A stretch of 14,407 nt of DNA from an uncultured Ruminococcus sp. (lineage in GTDB: Bacteria > Bacillota > Clostridia > Oscillospirales > Ruminococcaceae), in contig ONNL01000171.1 in the NCBI GenBank assembly GCA_900319195.1, positions 1 through 14,407 on the forward strand. The letters are read 5' to 3'. The notes under the pieces were generated by a model, which was given only the letters and a program-made list of their open reading frames with translations, was not told the DNA's origin and ran no database searches. The position numbers and the translations under genes are program-made. How positions within the stretch are numbered: the first letter of the stretch is position 1; each line of letters opens with the position of its first letter. Shown here piece by piece: positions 1 through 6,194 of this stretch.

Positions 1-29
1 TCGGTCAAAACGGGTATTTATTAAATTTA

Positions 30-58
30 ATTATAACATTTCTGCGGCGTTATGTCAA
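30..58 (-). promoter_or_regulatory. Perfect-consensus sigma-A promoter reading leftward out of the window
   Basis: On the minus strand, TTGACA (58-53) and TATAAT (35-30) are separated by exactly 17 nt, a full match to the vegetative promoter consensus. Transcription would begin near position 23 and leave the window on its left side, so the gene served is not visible. The -35 hexamer lies inside an inverted repeat (TGCGGC/GCCGCA, 43-64), which could be an operator. The hexamers and spacing are seen directly; activity is inferred. Confidence 0.75.
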
Positions 59-64
59 GCCGCA
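43..64. promoter_or_regulatory. Inverted repeat spanning the -35 box, possible operator
   Basis: Six-base arms TGCGGC (43-48) and GCCGCA (59-64) flank a 10-nt centre that contains the -35 hexamer of the leftward promoter. A dimeric repressor bound here would block polymerase. No regulator family is recognised from the half-site. The same repeat could instead be a weak hairpin, but no T-tract follows on either strand, so a terminator is less likely. Confidence 0.35.
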
Positions 65-161
65 CAGGGTTCCGAAGCCCATAGAAAAAAGCTGTTGATT
101 GTTGTCGTGTTTTGGCGAAATTACCAATTGCACTTAGCCGTATTTCAGCACTTCAACGCTT

Positions 162-189
162 TTACAGAATGTCGTGCGGATTTCTGTAA
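162..189 (-). terminator. Weak hairpin after the LRR-dockerin gene
   Basis: TTACAGAA (162-169) and TTCTGTAA (182-189) form an 8-bp perfect stem with a 12-nt loop, beginning 3 nt past the stop codon of the LRR-dockerin gene on the minus strand. No T-tract follows, so it may be a 3' stabilising hairpin, a factor-assisted terminator, or chance. The rest of 1-192 holds only the leftward promoter. Confidence 0.3.
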
Positions 190-192
190 CAC

Positions 193-1164
193 TCACGTAC
201 CCGACTGTGTCTCGGAGTATTTTCTGAGTATGAGAGCGGCGTCAATTGCGGTCACGGAATTGTCTCCGTCGAGGTCGGCAAGGTGCACCTGCAGACCGCT
301 GAACGAGGGGAGCTTTCCCGAAGCAACGGACTTATATTCGTCGAGGACAAGCAGTGCGTCATCGGTCAGCAGCTTTCCGTTCAAATCAGCATCGCCGCCG
401 ATATAGTCCGCAGTGTCAGCGATGGTGATACCGAGCTCCTCCGCGTATGTATACGCTGCCGAGTTCTTTTCGCAGGCAATGGTGAATCCCGAAATATTCG
501 CAAATGAAGCGCTTATCGTGTCATATCGGCGACCTATGGAATTATCGCCTATCTCCGTCACTGTCGGCGGAACATATATCATGCTCAGCTCGCCGCAGCT
601 GTAAAAGGCATTTGCTCCGACTACTGTGACGCTGTCGGGGATAGACAGCGAGGCGAGCGAAGTGCAGGCGGAGAAGCAATTCTCGGGGACTGCCTTGATG
701 TTGTCGCTGAGTCGCACGCTCTCAAGCTTGAGACAGCCTGTAAAGCAGTTCTTACCAAGCGTTTCAACAGAATCGGGCAGGGTAACGCGGTCGAGCGAAA
801 GGCAGCCCGAAAATGCGCTGTCTCCGATAGCGGTCGTACCGTTTCCGATAGTAAGGCTTTCAAGCTTCGAGCAGGAAAAAAATGCCTTGCTGCCGATGGA
901 TTTTACGGTGTCGGGAATGACAACGGTGGTCAATCCGCTCATGCCGTCGAAGGCATTATCACCTATCGCAACAACGGTGCAGCCCTCGTATTCCGACGGT
1001 ATTTCGAGCTTTTCTCCCGAACCGACACCCTCGGTTATCTTGATGCCGCCCTCTACAACAACATACGAAAACTGATAATCCGACGCGGCTGATGACCTGT
1101 TTACAGGCAGTGCCGACACCGCAAGTACGGCTGAAAGAATTGCCGCAGCTATCTTCTTCATCAT
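193..1164 (-). CDS. Secreted BspA-type leucine-rich-repeat protein with C-terminal dockerin
   Basis: 323 aa. Residues 1-27 are a signal peptide (MMKKIAAAILSAVLAV core, likely cleavage after SSAA). Residues 67-211 hold six full LRR_5/BspA-type repeats of about 23 residues with the pattern IGxxAFxxCxxLxxVxIPxxVxx, plus a partial seventh. The segment FTIACEKNSAAYTYAEELGI (227-246) is the usual cap of such arrays. A type I-like dockerin follows at 257-317: loop one has D258, D260, N262, G263, D269; loop two has D297, D299, D301, D308. BspA repeats usually mediate binding to proteins or surfaces, and the dockerin would plug the protein into a cohesin scaffold. No catalytic domain is visible. The start ATG overlaps the stop of the upstream amidohydrolase gene (ATGA) and has AAGGGAG in front, so it is probably translationally coupled. 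The exact ligand is unknown. Confidence 0.9.
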   Translation of the reverse strand: MMKKIAAAILSAVLAVSALPVNRSSAASDYQFSYVVVEGGIKITEGVGSGEKLEIPSEYEGCTVVAIGDNAFDGMSGLTTVVIPDTVKSIGSKAFFSCSKLESLTIGNGTTAIGDSAFSGCLSLDRVTLPDSVETLGKNCFTGCLKLESVRLSDNIKAVPENCFSACTSLASLSIPDSVTVVGANAFYSCGELSMIYVPPTVTEIGDNSIGRRYDTISASFANISGFTIACEKNSAAYTYAEELGITIADTADYIGGDADLNGKLLTDDALLVLDEYKSVASGKLPSFSGLQVHLADLDGDNSVTAIDAALILRKYSETQSGT

Positions 1165-2333
1165 TTATTCTCCCTTCGGCAGACCTCTCCGCTTATCATG
1201 ACGAGCTTAGGCTCGGACATGAGGTCAAGAGGATTCTCGTCCCTGCGGTAGACCTGAATATCGGCGTCCTTGCCGACCTCAAGCGTACCTGTAACATCGC
1301 TTATGCCGAGTATCTCAGCAGGATTTATCGTAAGAGTTTTCAGTGCCTCGTCAAATGTCAGACCGCCCTTCACAGCAGCCTGCGCCGAGAGCGGAAGGTA
1401 CTGTATCGGAATGACCGTGTGGTCTGTGCATATCGAAATTTTCACGCCCTCGCTGTTGAGCGCGGCGGCATTTTTGAGCTCAAGCCCCTTCATTTCGGGC
1501 TTGCAGCGGTCACAGATAACGGGACCGCATATCACGGGGATATTCTCCCTTGCGATGATGTCCGCGACCTTATATCCCTCTGTGCCGTGGATTATGACGG
1601 TATCGAGGTTGAATTCCTTTGAAATGCGAATGGCTGTGCAGATGTCGTCAGCGCGGTGGCAGTGGAAAAATGCCTTCTCCTTGCGATCGAGCAGCGGCAT
1701 GAGCGACTCGCACTTTATATCATACTCGGGTGGGTCGTAGTTTTCGCTGTCGGAGTAGTAGCTGTCCATGTCATGCGTATAGCGGCGGCATTTCTGTATA
1801 CCCTCGCGTATGAGGGCAGCGATAGCCATGCGCGTTACGGGAGCCTCACTCCTGTCGTTATAGACATTCTTCGGGTTTTCTCCGAGTGCGAATTTGATAC
1901 CCACATTTTTTATCAGCATATCGTCAACACAGCGTCCGTTGGTTTTCAGAGCGATTATCTGACCGCCGCAGGCATTGGCACTGCCCGGACTTGATGCCGC
2001 AGCAGTTATACCGCGCATTCTCGCTTCCTCGAAGCAGCGGTCAAACGGGTTGATGCCGTCGATAGCGCGAAGCTGAGGCATAAACGGGTCGCTAACCTCG
2101 TTGCAGTCGTCACCCTCAAAGTCAAGACCGTCCTCGATTATGCCGAGGTGGGTGTGAGCGTCGATAAAGCCGGGCAGGAGCATTCCGCCCCATGCGTCGT
2201 AGCTGTCCTCGGGGATAGAAACGGGGACACCGCTTCCTATCGCGGCTATCTTGCCGTCCTTAGTCTCGAGCCAGCCGTTTTTTATGACCTCGCCGCCGTT
2301 CATCGTATGGATCTCTGCATTATAAATCAGCAT
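1161..2333 (-). CDS. Metal-dependent amidohydrolase, imidazolonepropionase-like
   Basis: 390 aa, a full-length cytosolic amidohydrolase-superfamily TIM barrel. An N-terminal beta-sandwich segment leads into GFIDAHTHLG with metal-site H60 and H62. Further likely ligands are H224/H226 in FHCHRADD, H249 in VIIHGTEGY and D304 in CTDHTVI. The C-terminal NPAEILG...GTLEVGKDADI segment (337-359) is typical of imidazolonepropionase/dihydroorotase-like members. The family hydrolyses cyclic or linear amide bonds; the substrate cannot be told from sequence, and no histidine-degradation genes are nearby, so hutI is not claimed. ATG at 2333 is preceded by GGAG, 12 nt after the end of aroK. The 3' end overlaps the secreted LRR gene by 4 nt, suggesting one transcript. 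Confidence 0.88.
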   Translation of the reverse strand: MLIYNAEIHTMNGGEVIKNGWLETKDGKIAAIGSGVPVSIPEDSYDAWGGMLLPGFIDAHTHLGIIEDGLDFEGDDCNEVSDPFMPQLRAIDGINPFDRCFEEARMRGITAAASSPGSANACGGQIIALKTNGRCVDDMLIKNVGIKFALGENPKNVYNDRSEAPVTRMAIAALIREGIQKCRRYTHDMDSYYSDSENYDPPEYDIKCESLMPLLDRKEKAFFHCHRADDICTAIRISKEFNLDTVIIHGTEGYKVADIIARENIPVICGPVICDRCKPEMKGLELKNAAALNSEGVKISICTDHTVIPIQYLPLSAQAAVKGGLTFDEALKTLTINPAEILGISDVTGTLEVGKDADIQVYRRDENPLDLMSEPKLVMISGEVCRRENK

Positions 2334-2345
2334 AGTTTTCTCCGT

Positions 2346-2855
2346 TCACTTTTTTCTCTCAACAAGCTTCAGCACGTCGATAAGCTTGTCGGTATTCTCG
2401 ACGGGACTGCCGTCGCACCTGATAGACGCGTCGGAATTTTTGATATACACACCGCGTCTTTTGTTATAAAGCTCCTCAAGCTGTTCCTTGGTCGAATTGA
2501 CAACTATGGGACGATTAGGGTCGTCTTTTATACGTCCGTAGCACACCTCAAATGGGACATCGAGGAAGATGACAGTACCGTTATTTTTTGCGACCTCGGC
2601 GGTAGTATCATTGAGCAGAGCGCCGCCGCCCGTCGAAACAACGGTCTTTTTCAGACCGAGGGACTGAACTGTCTCAGCCTCTTGCTGACGGAAGAAGGGT
2701 TCTCCCTTTTGTTCAAATATCTCGGGGATAGACATACCGAGCTTTTCGACTATCAATTCATCGGTATCGCAGAAGCCGCAGCCGAGCTTTTTAGCGGCAA
2801 GCCTGCCGATAGTAGATTTTCCGCAGCCCATGAAGCCGCACAGAAAAACAGCCAT
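2346..2855 (-). CDS. aroK: Shikimate kinase
   Basis: 169 aa, the normal length. It transfers phosphate from ATP to the 3-hydroxyl of shikimate, step five of the chorismate pathway, in the cytosol. Visible motifs are the Walker A loop GFMGCGKST (7-15), the DTD motif D30-D32 that binds magnesium and shikimate, R56 in FFRQQE, the GGG substrate motif in STGGG (76-78), the lid arginine R115 in NRP, and R134 near the adenine-binding region. The start ATG has GAAAGGAG upstream. aroE lies 331 nt upstream on the same strand, separated by a repeat element; a TATAAA box near 2886-2891 on the minus strand could be a -10 for a separate promoter, but no good -35 is seen. The amidohydrolase gene follows after 12 nt. 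Confidence 0.95.
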   Translation of the reverse strand: MAVFLCGFMGCGKSTIGRLAAKKLGCGFCDTDELIVEKLGMSIPEIFEQKGEPFFRQQEAETVQSLGLKKTVVSTGGGALLNDTTAEVAKNNGTVIFLDVPFEVCYGRIKDDPNRPIVVNSTKEQLEELYNKRRGVYIKNSDASIRCDGSPVENTDKLIDVLKLVERKK

Positions 2856-2912
2856 AGAAATGCTCCTTTCGGAAATTTAAAATTTATAGACTGTAAGAAT
2901 AAATTGAAAGCT

Positions 2913-3174
2913 GACACATTCAGACACGCCTTGCGCAGAACTTGCTGAACAAAATTTGTAACACACGATGGGTTTCAAAAGGCTGTCAGCCCTTGACCTG
3001 ACCAAAGGGCGTTGAGTCTCGCCTGTCGGCTCGGTCGGTGCTTCTGCTTCGCAGAGGTGTACCCCAAGGGCACTTCCGTTGGGCGTCCACCGGACACACG
3101 CACCCCTTTGGAATCCCTTAGTGTGCCGAATTTACAGGTCAACTGGTTCTGCGAAAGGCGAGTCTTACTGTGTC
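2913..3174 (-). repeat. Large imperfect inverted-repeat element between aroE and aroK
   Basis: The ends are 29-nt inverted repeats (2913-2941 and 3146-3174) that match at 25 of 29 positions. Partial complementarity continues inward without gaps for about 42 more positions (roughly 24 matches, with blocks CACAC, GGG, TTC and AAAGG), so nearly the whole 262 bp can fold back on itself. Nested inside is an 8-bp perfect pair CCAAAGGG (3002-3009)/CCCTTTGG (3104-3111) closing a core shared with 14306-14402. It begins 12 nt past the aroE stop. No credible protein is encoded. It could be a MITE-like element or a structured 3' RNA; strand is given as the sense of aroE. Confidence 0.75.
3002..3111 (-). 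repeat. Dispersed structured repeat, copy 1 (with 26-nt insert)
   Basis: Positions 3016-3060 are identical over 45 nt to the reverse complement of 14348-14392. A second block, 3087-3105, matches 14329-14347 with one difference (18 of 19). Between the blocks, this copy has 26 extra nt (3061-3086) with its own inverted repeat CCCAA/TTGGG. Hairpins visible in the core include TCTGC-TTC-GCAGA (3043-3055) and GTCC-ACC-GGAC (3085-3095). The outer arms CCAAAGGG/CCCTTTGG are self-complementary but unrelated in sequence to the arms of copy 2. The function is unknown. Confidence 0.85.
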
Positions 3175-3186
3175 CCGAATTGCCAT

Positions 3187-4023
3187 TTACTTATTCATTG
3201 CGTCAACTGCGTCCTCGACATCTCCGATTATCTTCGCAATATCATCAGTGCTGAATTCGCCGCCATACCATATCTCATGTGCCTTCACCGCCTGATAAAC
3301 GAGCATTGACGCTCCGCCGACAGCGGTTTTTCCGAGTGCCCTCGCCTTCCTCATCAGCAGGGTCTCCTTCGGATTGTAGATCACATCGAACACCGCTCCG
3401 CACTTCTCTATCATCTCGTCCGACACAACACAATTCTCCACCTTCGGATACATTCCCACAGGTGTCGCATTTATCAGCAGGTCATAGCTATCGCAGAGCT
3501 TCGATATTTCGGTGACTGTCACCTCTGCTCCGCTGCACTTTTCCTCTATTTCACCCTTGAGCTTCGACGCATTTTCAAGGTCGGACGGTATCACCGCTAT
3601 CGTCAGCTTTCCGCCGTGACGAGCCGTTTCAATGCCTATCATTCGTCCTACACCGCCGCAGCCTGTCATGACTACCCTCTCACTGAGCGGAAGCTTCTCC
3701 GCCGAGCGCAGAAAGCCGTCACAGTCGGTATTATAGCCGATAAGCCTGCCGCCGTCATTCTTGATACAGTTCACGGAATCATACATCTCGGCACTCTCCG
3801 CAAGCTCGTCCACAAGCTGTATAACAGCCTGTTTATGAGGGATAGTGACATTCAGTCCGCACAGTCCCAAGAGCAACTCACGTGAGCTTGCAATATCCTC
3901 GGGAGCAATGTCGATGAGCTCATATGAGCTGTCCGAAATGCCGCTGAGTGCGAACAGCTTCTCATGTATCAGCGGCGACATCGAATGTCCGAGCGGATGA
4001 CCGATAAGCGCATATTTATTCAT
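3187..4023 (-). CDS. aroE: Shikimate dehydrogenase (NADP-type)
   Basis: 278 aa. It reduces 3-dehydroshikimate to shikimate with NADPH, feeding aroK. The N-terminal substrate domain shows IGHPLGHSMSP with the shikimate-binding serines S14 and S16, the NVTIPHK motif with catalytic K64, N85, and D100 in GYNTD. The Rossmann domain has the nucleotide loop GCGGVGR (121-127), NATPVGMYP (185-193) and DVIYNP (213-218), and the C-terminal GGASMLVYQA helix. The start chosen is the ATG at 4021-4023, because the protein then begins with the family's MNKYALIGHPLGHS; an in-frame ATG 51 nt upstream would add unrelated residues. The start lies within the last codons of fabD (8-nt overlap), and the upstream ribosome site is weak, which suggests translational coupling to fabD. 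Confidence 0.95.
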   Translation of the reverse strand: MNKYALIGHPLGHSMSPLIHEKLFALSGISDSSYELIDIAPEDIASSRELLLGLCGLNVTIPHKQAVIQLVDELAESAEMYDSVNCIKNDGGRLIGYNTDCDGFLRSAEKLPLSERVVMTGCGGVGRMIGIETARHGGKLTIAVIPSDLENASKLKGEIEEKCSGAEVTVTEISKLCDSYDLLINATPVGMYPKVENCVVSDEMIEKCGAVFDVIYNPKETLLMRKARALGKTAVGGASMLVYQAVKAHEIWYGGEFSTDDIAKIIGDVEDAVDAMNK

Positions 4024-4930
4024 AGATAGCAGCTCTTTCAAGTGTTTCAAGATTTTCAACGTGCTCAGCAGCAACGTCAGAGAGTGTCTTTTTCACAAGT
4101 CCCACAAGGGTCTTTCCTGGACCGAATTCAACGAACCTGTCAGCACCGTCGTTCTTCATCGCATTCAGCTCAGATGTGAAACGAACAGGTGAAACAATGT
4201 GCTTTGCAAGCAGTGAAGCCATATCGGAGAAGTCCGTGAGCTTGCCGCCCGTAACGTTAGAGTAGTACTTCACATTCGGCACATTGAACGTGATGCCCTT
4301 TGCAGCCTCATAGAAGCTGTCCGCCGCGCTCTGCATGAGCTTTGAGTGGAACGCGCCTGCAACATTTAGCTTTACGACTCTTGCCTTCAGTCCTGCGAAC
4401 ACCTCGCTGACCTCCGCGATACCTTCGGGAGTTCCTGCAACTACCGTCTGGACGGGGGAGTTATAGTTGACTGCCGCGGCATAATTCTTAGCAGCAGCGC
4501 AGACCTCCTCGACCTTTTCGGGAGATGTTTTCAGTATAGCTGCCATTTCGCCTTTGTTCTCATTGCAAGCCGCGTCCATAGCCTCTGAACGTGCCTTTAT
4601 CAGACGGAATGCGTCCTCGAGGGAAACGACTCCCGAAGCGTACATTGCCGCATATTCACCGAGTGAATGACCTGCAACTCCGTCGAAGGCATATCCCTTT
4701 GACTTGGCTGCTTCAAGGCATATCATGGACACTGCCATGACAGCAGGCTGTGCGTTTATTGTACGCGAGAGCTCCTCGGGAGCGGAATCAAGGCAAATTG
4801 CTCTGAGGTCCCTGCCGAGAATATCCGAACCTGCTTCAAATATGCGGTCAAGCTCGGGCATTGCCTTTACGATGTCTCCGGCCATTCCCGGATACTGCGA
4901 ACCCTGTCCTGAAAATAGTGAAATTGTCAT
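4016..4930 (-). CDS. fabD: Malonyl-CoA:ACP transacylase
   Basis: 304 aa, normal length. It moves malonyl from CoA to the phosphopantetheine of ACP, supplying the extender unit to FabH and FabF. Motifs: FSGQGSQYPGM near the N-terminus (oxyanion region), the nucleophile elbow GHSLGEY with S89, R114 in KARSEAM (malonyl carboxylate), H195 in AFHSKLM, and the GPGKTLVGL segment near the C-terminus. ATG at 4930 is preceded by AAAGGAAG. It is transcribed divergently from fabH across a 256-nt AT-rich region, and its 3' end overlaps aroE. In most Firmicute clusters fabD lies inside the main operon between fabK and fabG, so this position is a rearrangement. No clear promoter was found for this strand. 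Confidence 0.96.
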   Translation of the reverse strand: MTISLFSGQGSQYPGMAGDIVKAMPELDRIFEAGSDILGRDLRAICLDSAPEELSRTINAQPAVMAVSMICLEAAKSKGYAFDGVAGHSLGEYAAMYASGVVSLEDAFRLIKARSEAMDAACNENKGEMAAILKTSPEKVEEVCAAAKNYAAAVNYNSPVQTVVAGTPEGIAEVSEVFAGLKARVVKLNVAGAFHSKLMQSAADSFYEAAKGITFNVPNVKYYSNVTGGKLTDFSDMASLLAKHIVSPVRFTSELNAMKNDGADRFVEFGPGKTLVGLVKKTLSDVAAEHVENLETLERAAIYE

Positions 4931-5053
4931 AATATGAAACTTCCTTTCTGTATGTTATATACAACCGAATGGTAAATATGCTGATTTTAAACAGGATATT
5001 TTATACAAAATGCCGATATTTCGAGTCCGTTAATGCAAACTGACAAAATTTCA

Positions 5054-5082
5054 TTGCAAAAAGTCCCGAAATGATTTAAAAT
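5054..5082 (+). promoter_or_regulatory. Candidate upstream promoter of the fab operon (P1)
   Basis: TTGCAA (5054-5059) and TAAAAT (5077-5082) are 17 nt apart. The -10 matches consensus at 5 of 6 positions and the -35 at 4 of 6. Transcription would start near 5089, giving a leader of about 98 nt that begins with the hairpin ATGTGTG/CACACAT (5088-5111). The region is very AT-rich, so chance matches are possible. Confidence 0.4.
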
Positions 5083-5087
5083 AATAT

Positions 5088-5111
5088 ATGTGTGGATTCT
5101 TGCTCACACAT
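5088..5111 (+). promoter_or_regulatory. Inverted repeat in the fabD-fabH intergenic region
   Basis: A 7-bp perfect inverted repeat, ATGTGTG (5088-5094) and CACACAT (5105-5111), surrounds a 10-nt centre. It lies between the two candidate fabH promoters, so it could be an operator or a 5' leader hairpin. It does not resemble the FabT (TTTGA...TCAAA) or FapR (TTAGTACC-type) operators. Confidence 0.35.
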
Positions 5112-5136
5112 CAATAATAATATAATAACACATAAT

Positions 5137-5165
5137 TTGAAATTTTACAACCTTTATTTCATAAT
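5137..5165 (+). promoter_or_regulatory. Candidate proximal promoter of the fab operon (P2)
   Basis: TTGAAA (5137-5142) and CATAAT (5160-5165), each 5 of 6 to consensus, are separated by 17 nt. The start point would fall near 5172, just before the AAGGAG ribosome site at 5173-5178, giving a very short leader of about 15 nt. This is the better hexamer match of the two candidates for this operon. Confidence 0.5.
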
Positions 5166-5186
5166 TATTTTTAAGGAGAGGTTCAT

Positions 5187-6173
5187 ATGGGTATAAGCAT
5201 TCTCGGCATGGGCAGCTATGTTCCCGAACAGACTTTATCCAACGACGACCTGCAAAGATTTGTCGAGACCAATGACGAGTGGATACGGACAAGAACAGGC
5301 ATAGCTGAAAGACATATCGCAGGCTGGGAGCCTACATGGTACATGGGCAGGCAGGCTGCTCTGAGGGCTGTTGAAAAGGCAGGCATTGACGTTAAGGAGA
5401 TAGGTCTTATCATCTCAACAACTGTCACCTCGGATTTCCTTACACCGAGCGTCGCAAGCATAATACAGGACGAGATAGGCGCAGAGAATGCGGCTGCCTT
5501 CGACATAAATGCGGCTTGCACAGGCTTTGTCTACGGACTTGAAACAGCTAAGAATTTCCTTGAGGGCAACCCGTCAATGAAGTATGTGCTCGTGGTCGCA
5601 AGTGAGGCTCTTTCACGCTTCCTCGACTGGAAGGACAGATCGACCTGCATTCTCTTCGGTGACGGTGCGGCAGCGGCAGTTGTCGAGCGCAGCAGTAAGC
5701 TCTTCTCATCGTATCTCCGCTCGGACGGCAGCGGCGCAAGAAGTCTGTTTGCGCGTTCACTTGAAAAGGCTCCCGAGTTCATTTCAGACACGGAGTTTGA
5801 CGACGGCTTCCCGGAAAAGCCGCTCCACCAGCTCTATCAGGACGGCAAGGCTGTTTATAAATTTGCAACAGCTGCGCTCCCCGAGGCTTTTATGGGAGCT
5901 GCTGAAAAGGTCGGCATCTCAAAGGACGATATCGACTATTTCGTGCCGCATCAGGCTAACCTCAGAATTATCGAGACTGCCGCAAAAAAGCTCGGCGTGT
6001 CAATGGATAAGTTCGTGGTGACGCTCGACCACTATGGAAACACATCAAGTGCTTCGATACCGCTCGCACTCAACGAGGCTATCGACAAGGGCATTATCAA
6101 GCGCGGTATGAAGATAGCGCTTATCGGCTTCGGCGCAGGTCTTACCTACGGCGGGATCATACTTGAATATTAA
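5187..6173 (+). CDS. fabH: Beta-ketoacyl-ACP synthase III
   Basis: 328 aa. It starts each fatty acid by condensing an acyl-CoA primer with malonyl-ACP. The thiolase-fold catalytic triad is visible: C111 in NAACTGF, H255 in VPHQANLRI and N285 in YGNTSSAS. The N-terminal ETNDEWIRTRTGI segment is typical of FabH. Gram-positive FabH enzymes often prefer branched-chain primers, but the specificity here is not readable. ATG at 5187 has AAGGAGAG 6 nt upstream. It is the first gene of the main fab/acc operon, with fabK following after 21 nt. Confidence 0.97.
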   Translation: MGISILGMGSYVPEQTLSNDDLQRFVETNDEWIRTRTGIAERHIAGWEPTWYMGRQAALRAVEKAGIDVKEIGLIISTTVTSDFLTPSVASIIQDEIGAENAAAFDINAACTGFVYGLETAKNFLEGNPSMKYVLVVASEALSRFLDWKDRSTCILFGDGAAAAVVERSSKLFSSYLRSDGSGARSLFARSLEKAPEFISDTEFDDGFPEKPLHQLYQDGKAVYKFATAALPEAFMGAAEKVGISKDDIDYFVPHQANLRIIETAAKKLGVSMDKFVVTLDHYGNTSSASIPLALNEAIDKGIIKRGMKIALIGFGAGLTYGGIILEY

Positions 6174-6194
6174 TTAAAGATAAGGAGAACAGAT

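Noticed and set aside
67..80. GGGTTC/GAAGCCC hairpin as a terminator
   Set aside because: The stem contains a bulge and is not followed by a T-tract on either strand; the run of T on the minus strand lies before the stem, not after it.
3012..3254. Plus-strand open frames of about 80 codons across the aroE-aroK gap
   Set aside because: They run through the structured repeat and antisense to the end of aroE, lack a ribosome site, and have no recognisable domain; the reading frame is a by-product of the GC-rich repeat.
4931..5040. Promoter for fabD on the minus strand
   Set aside because: Several TATAAA- and TAAAAT-like boxes exist in this AT-rich stretch, but none has a convincing -35 at 16-18 nt, so no specific site is called.
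5134..5144. AATTTGAAATT as a possible FabT operator near the fabH promoter
   Set aside because: It is a short AT-rich palindrome and contains only one TTTGA half-site; the required TCAAA partner is missing, and no fabT gene is seen in the window.
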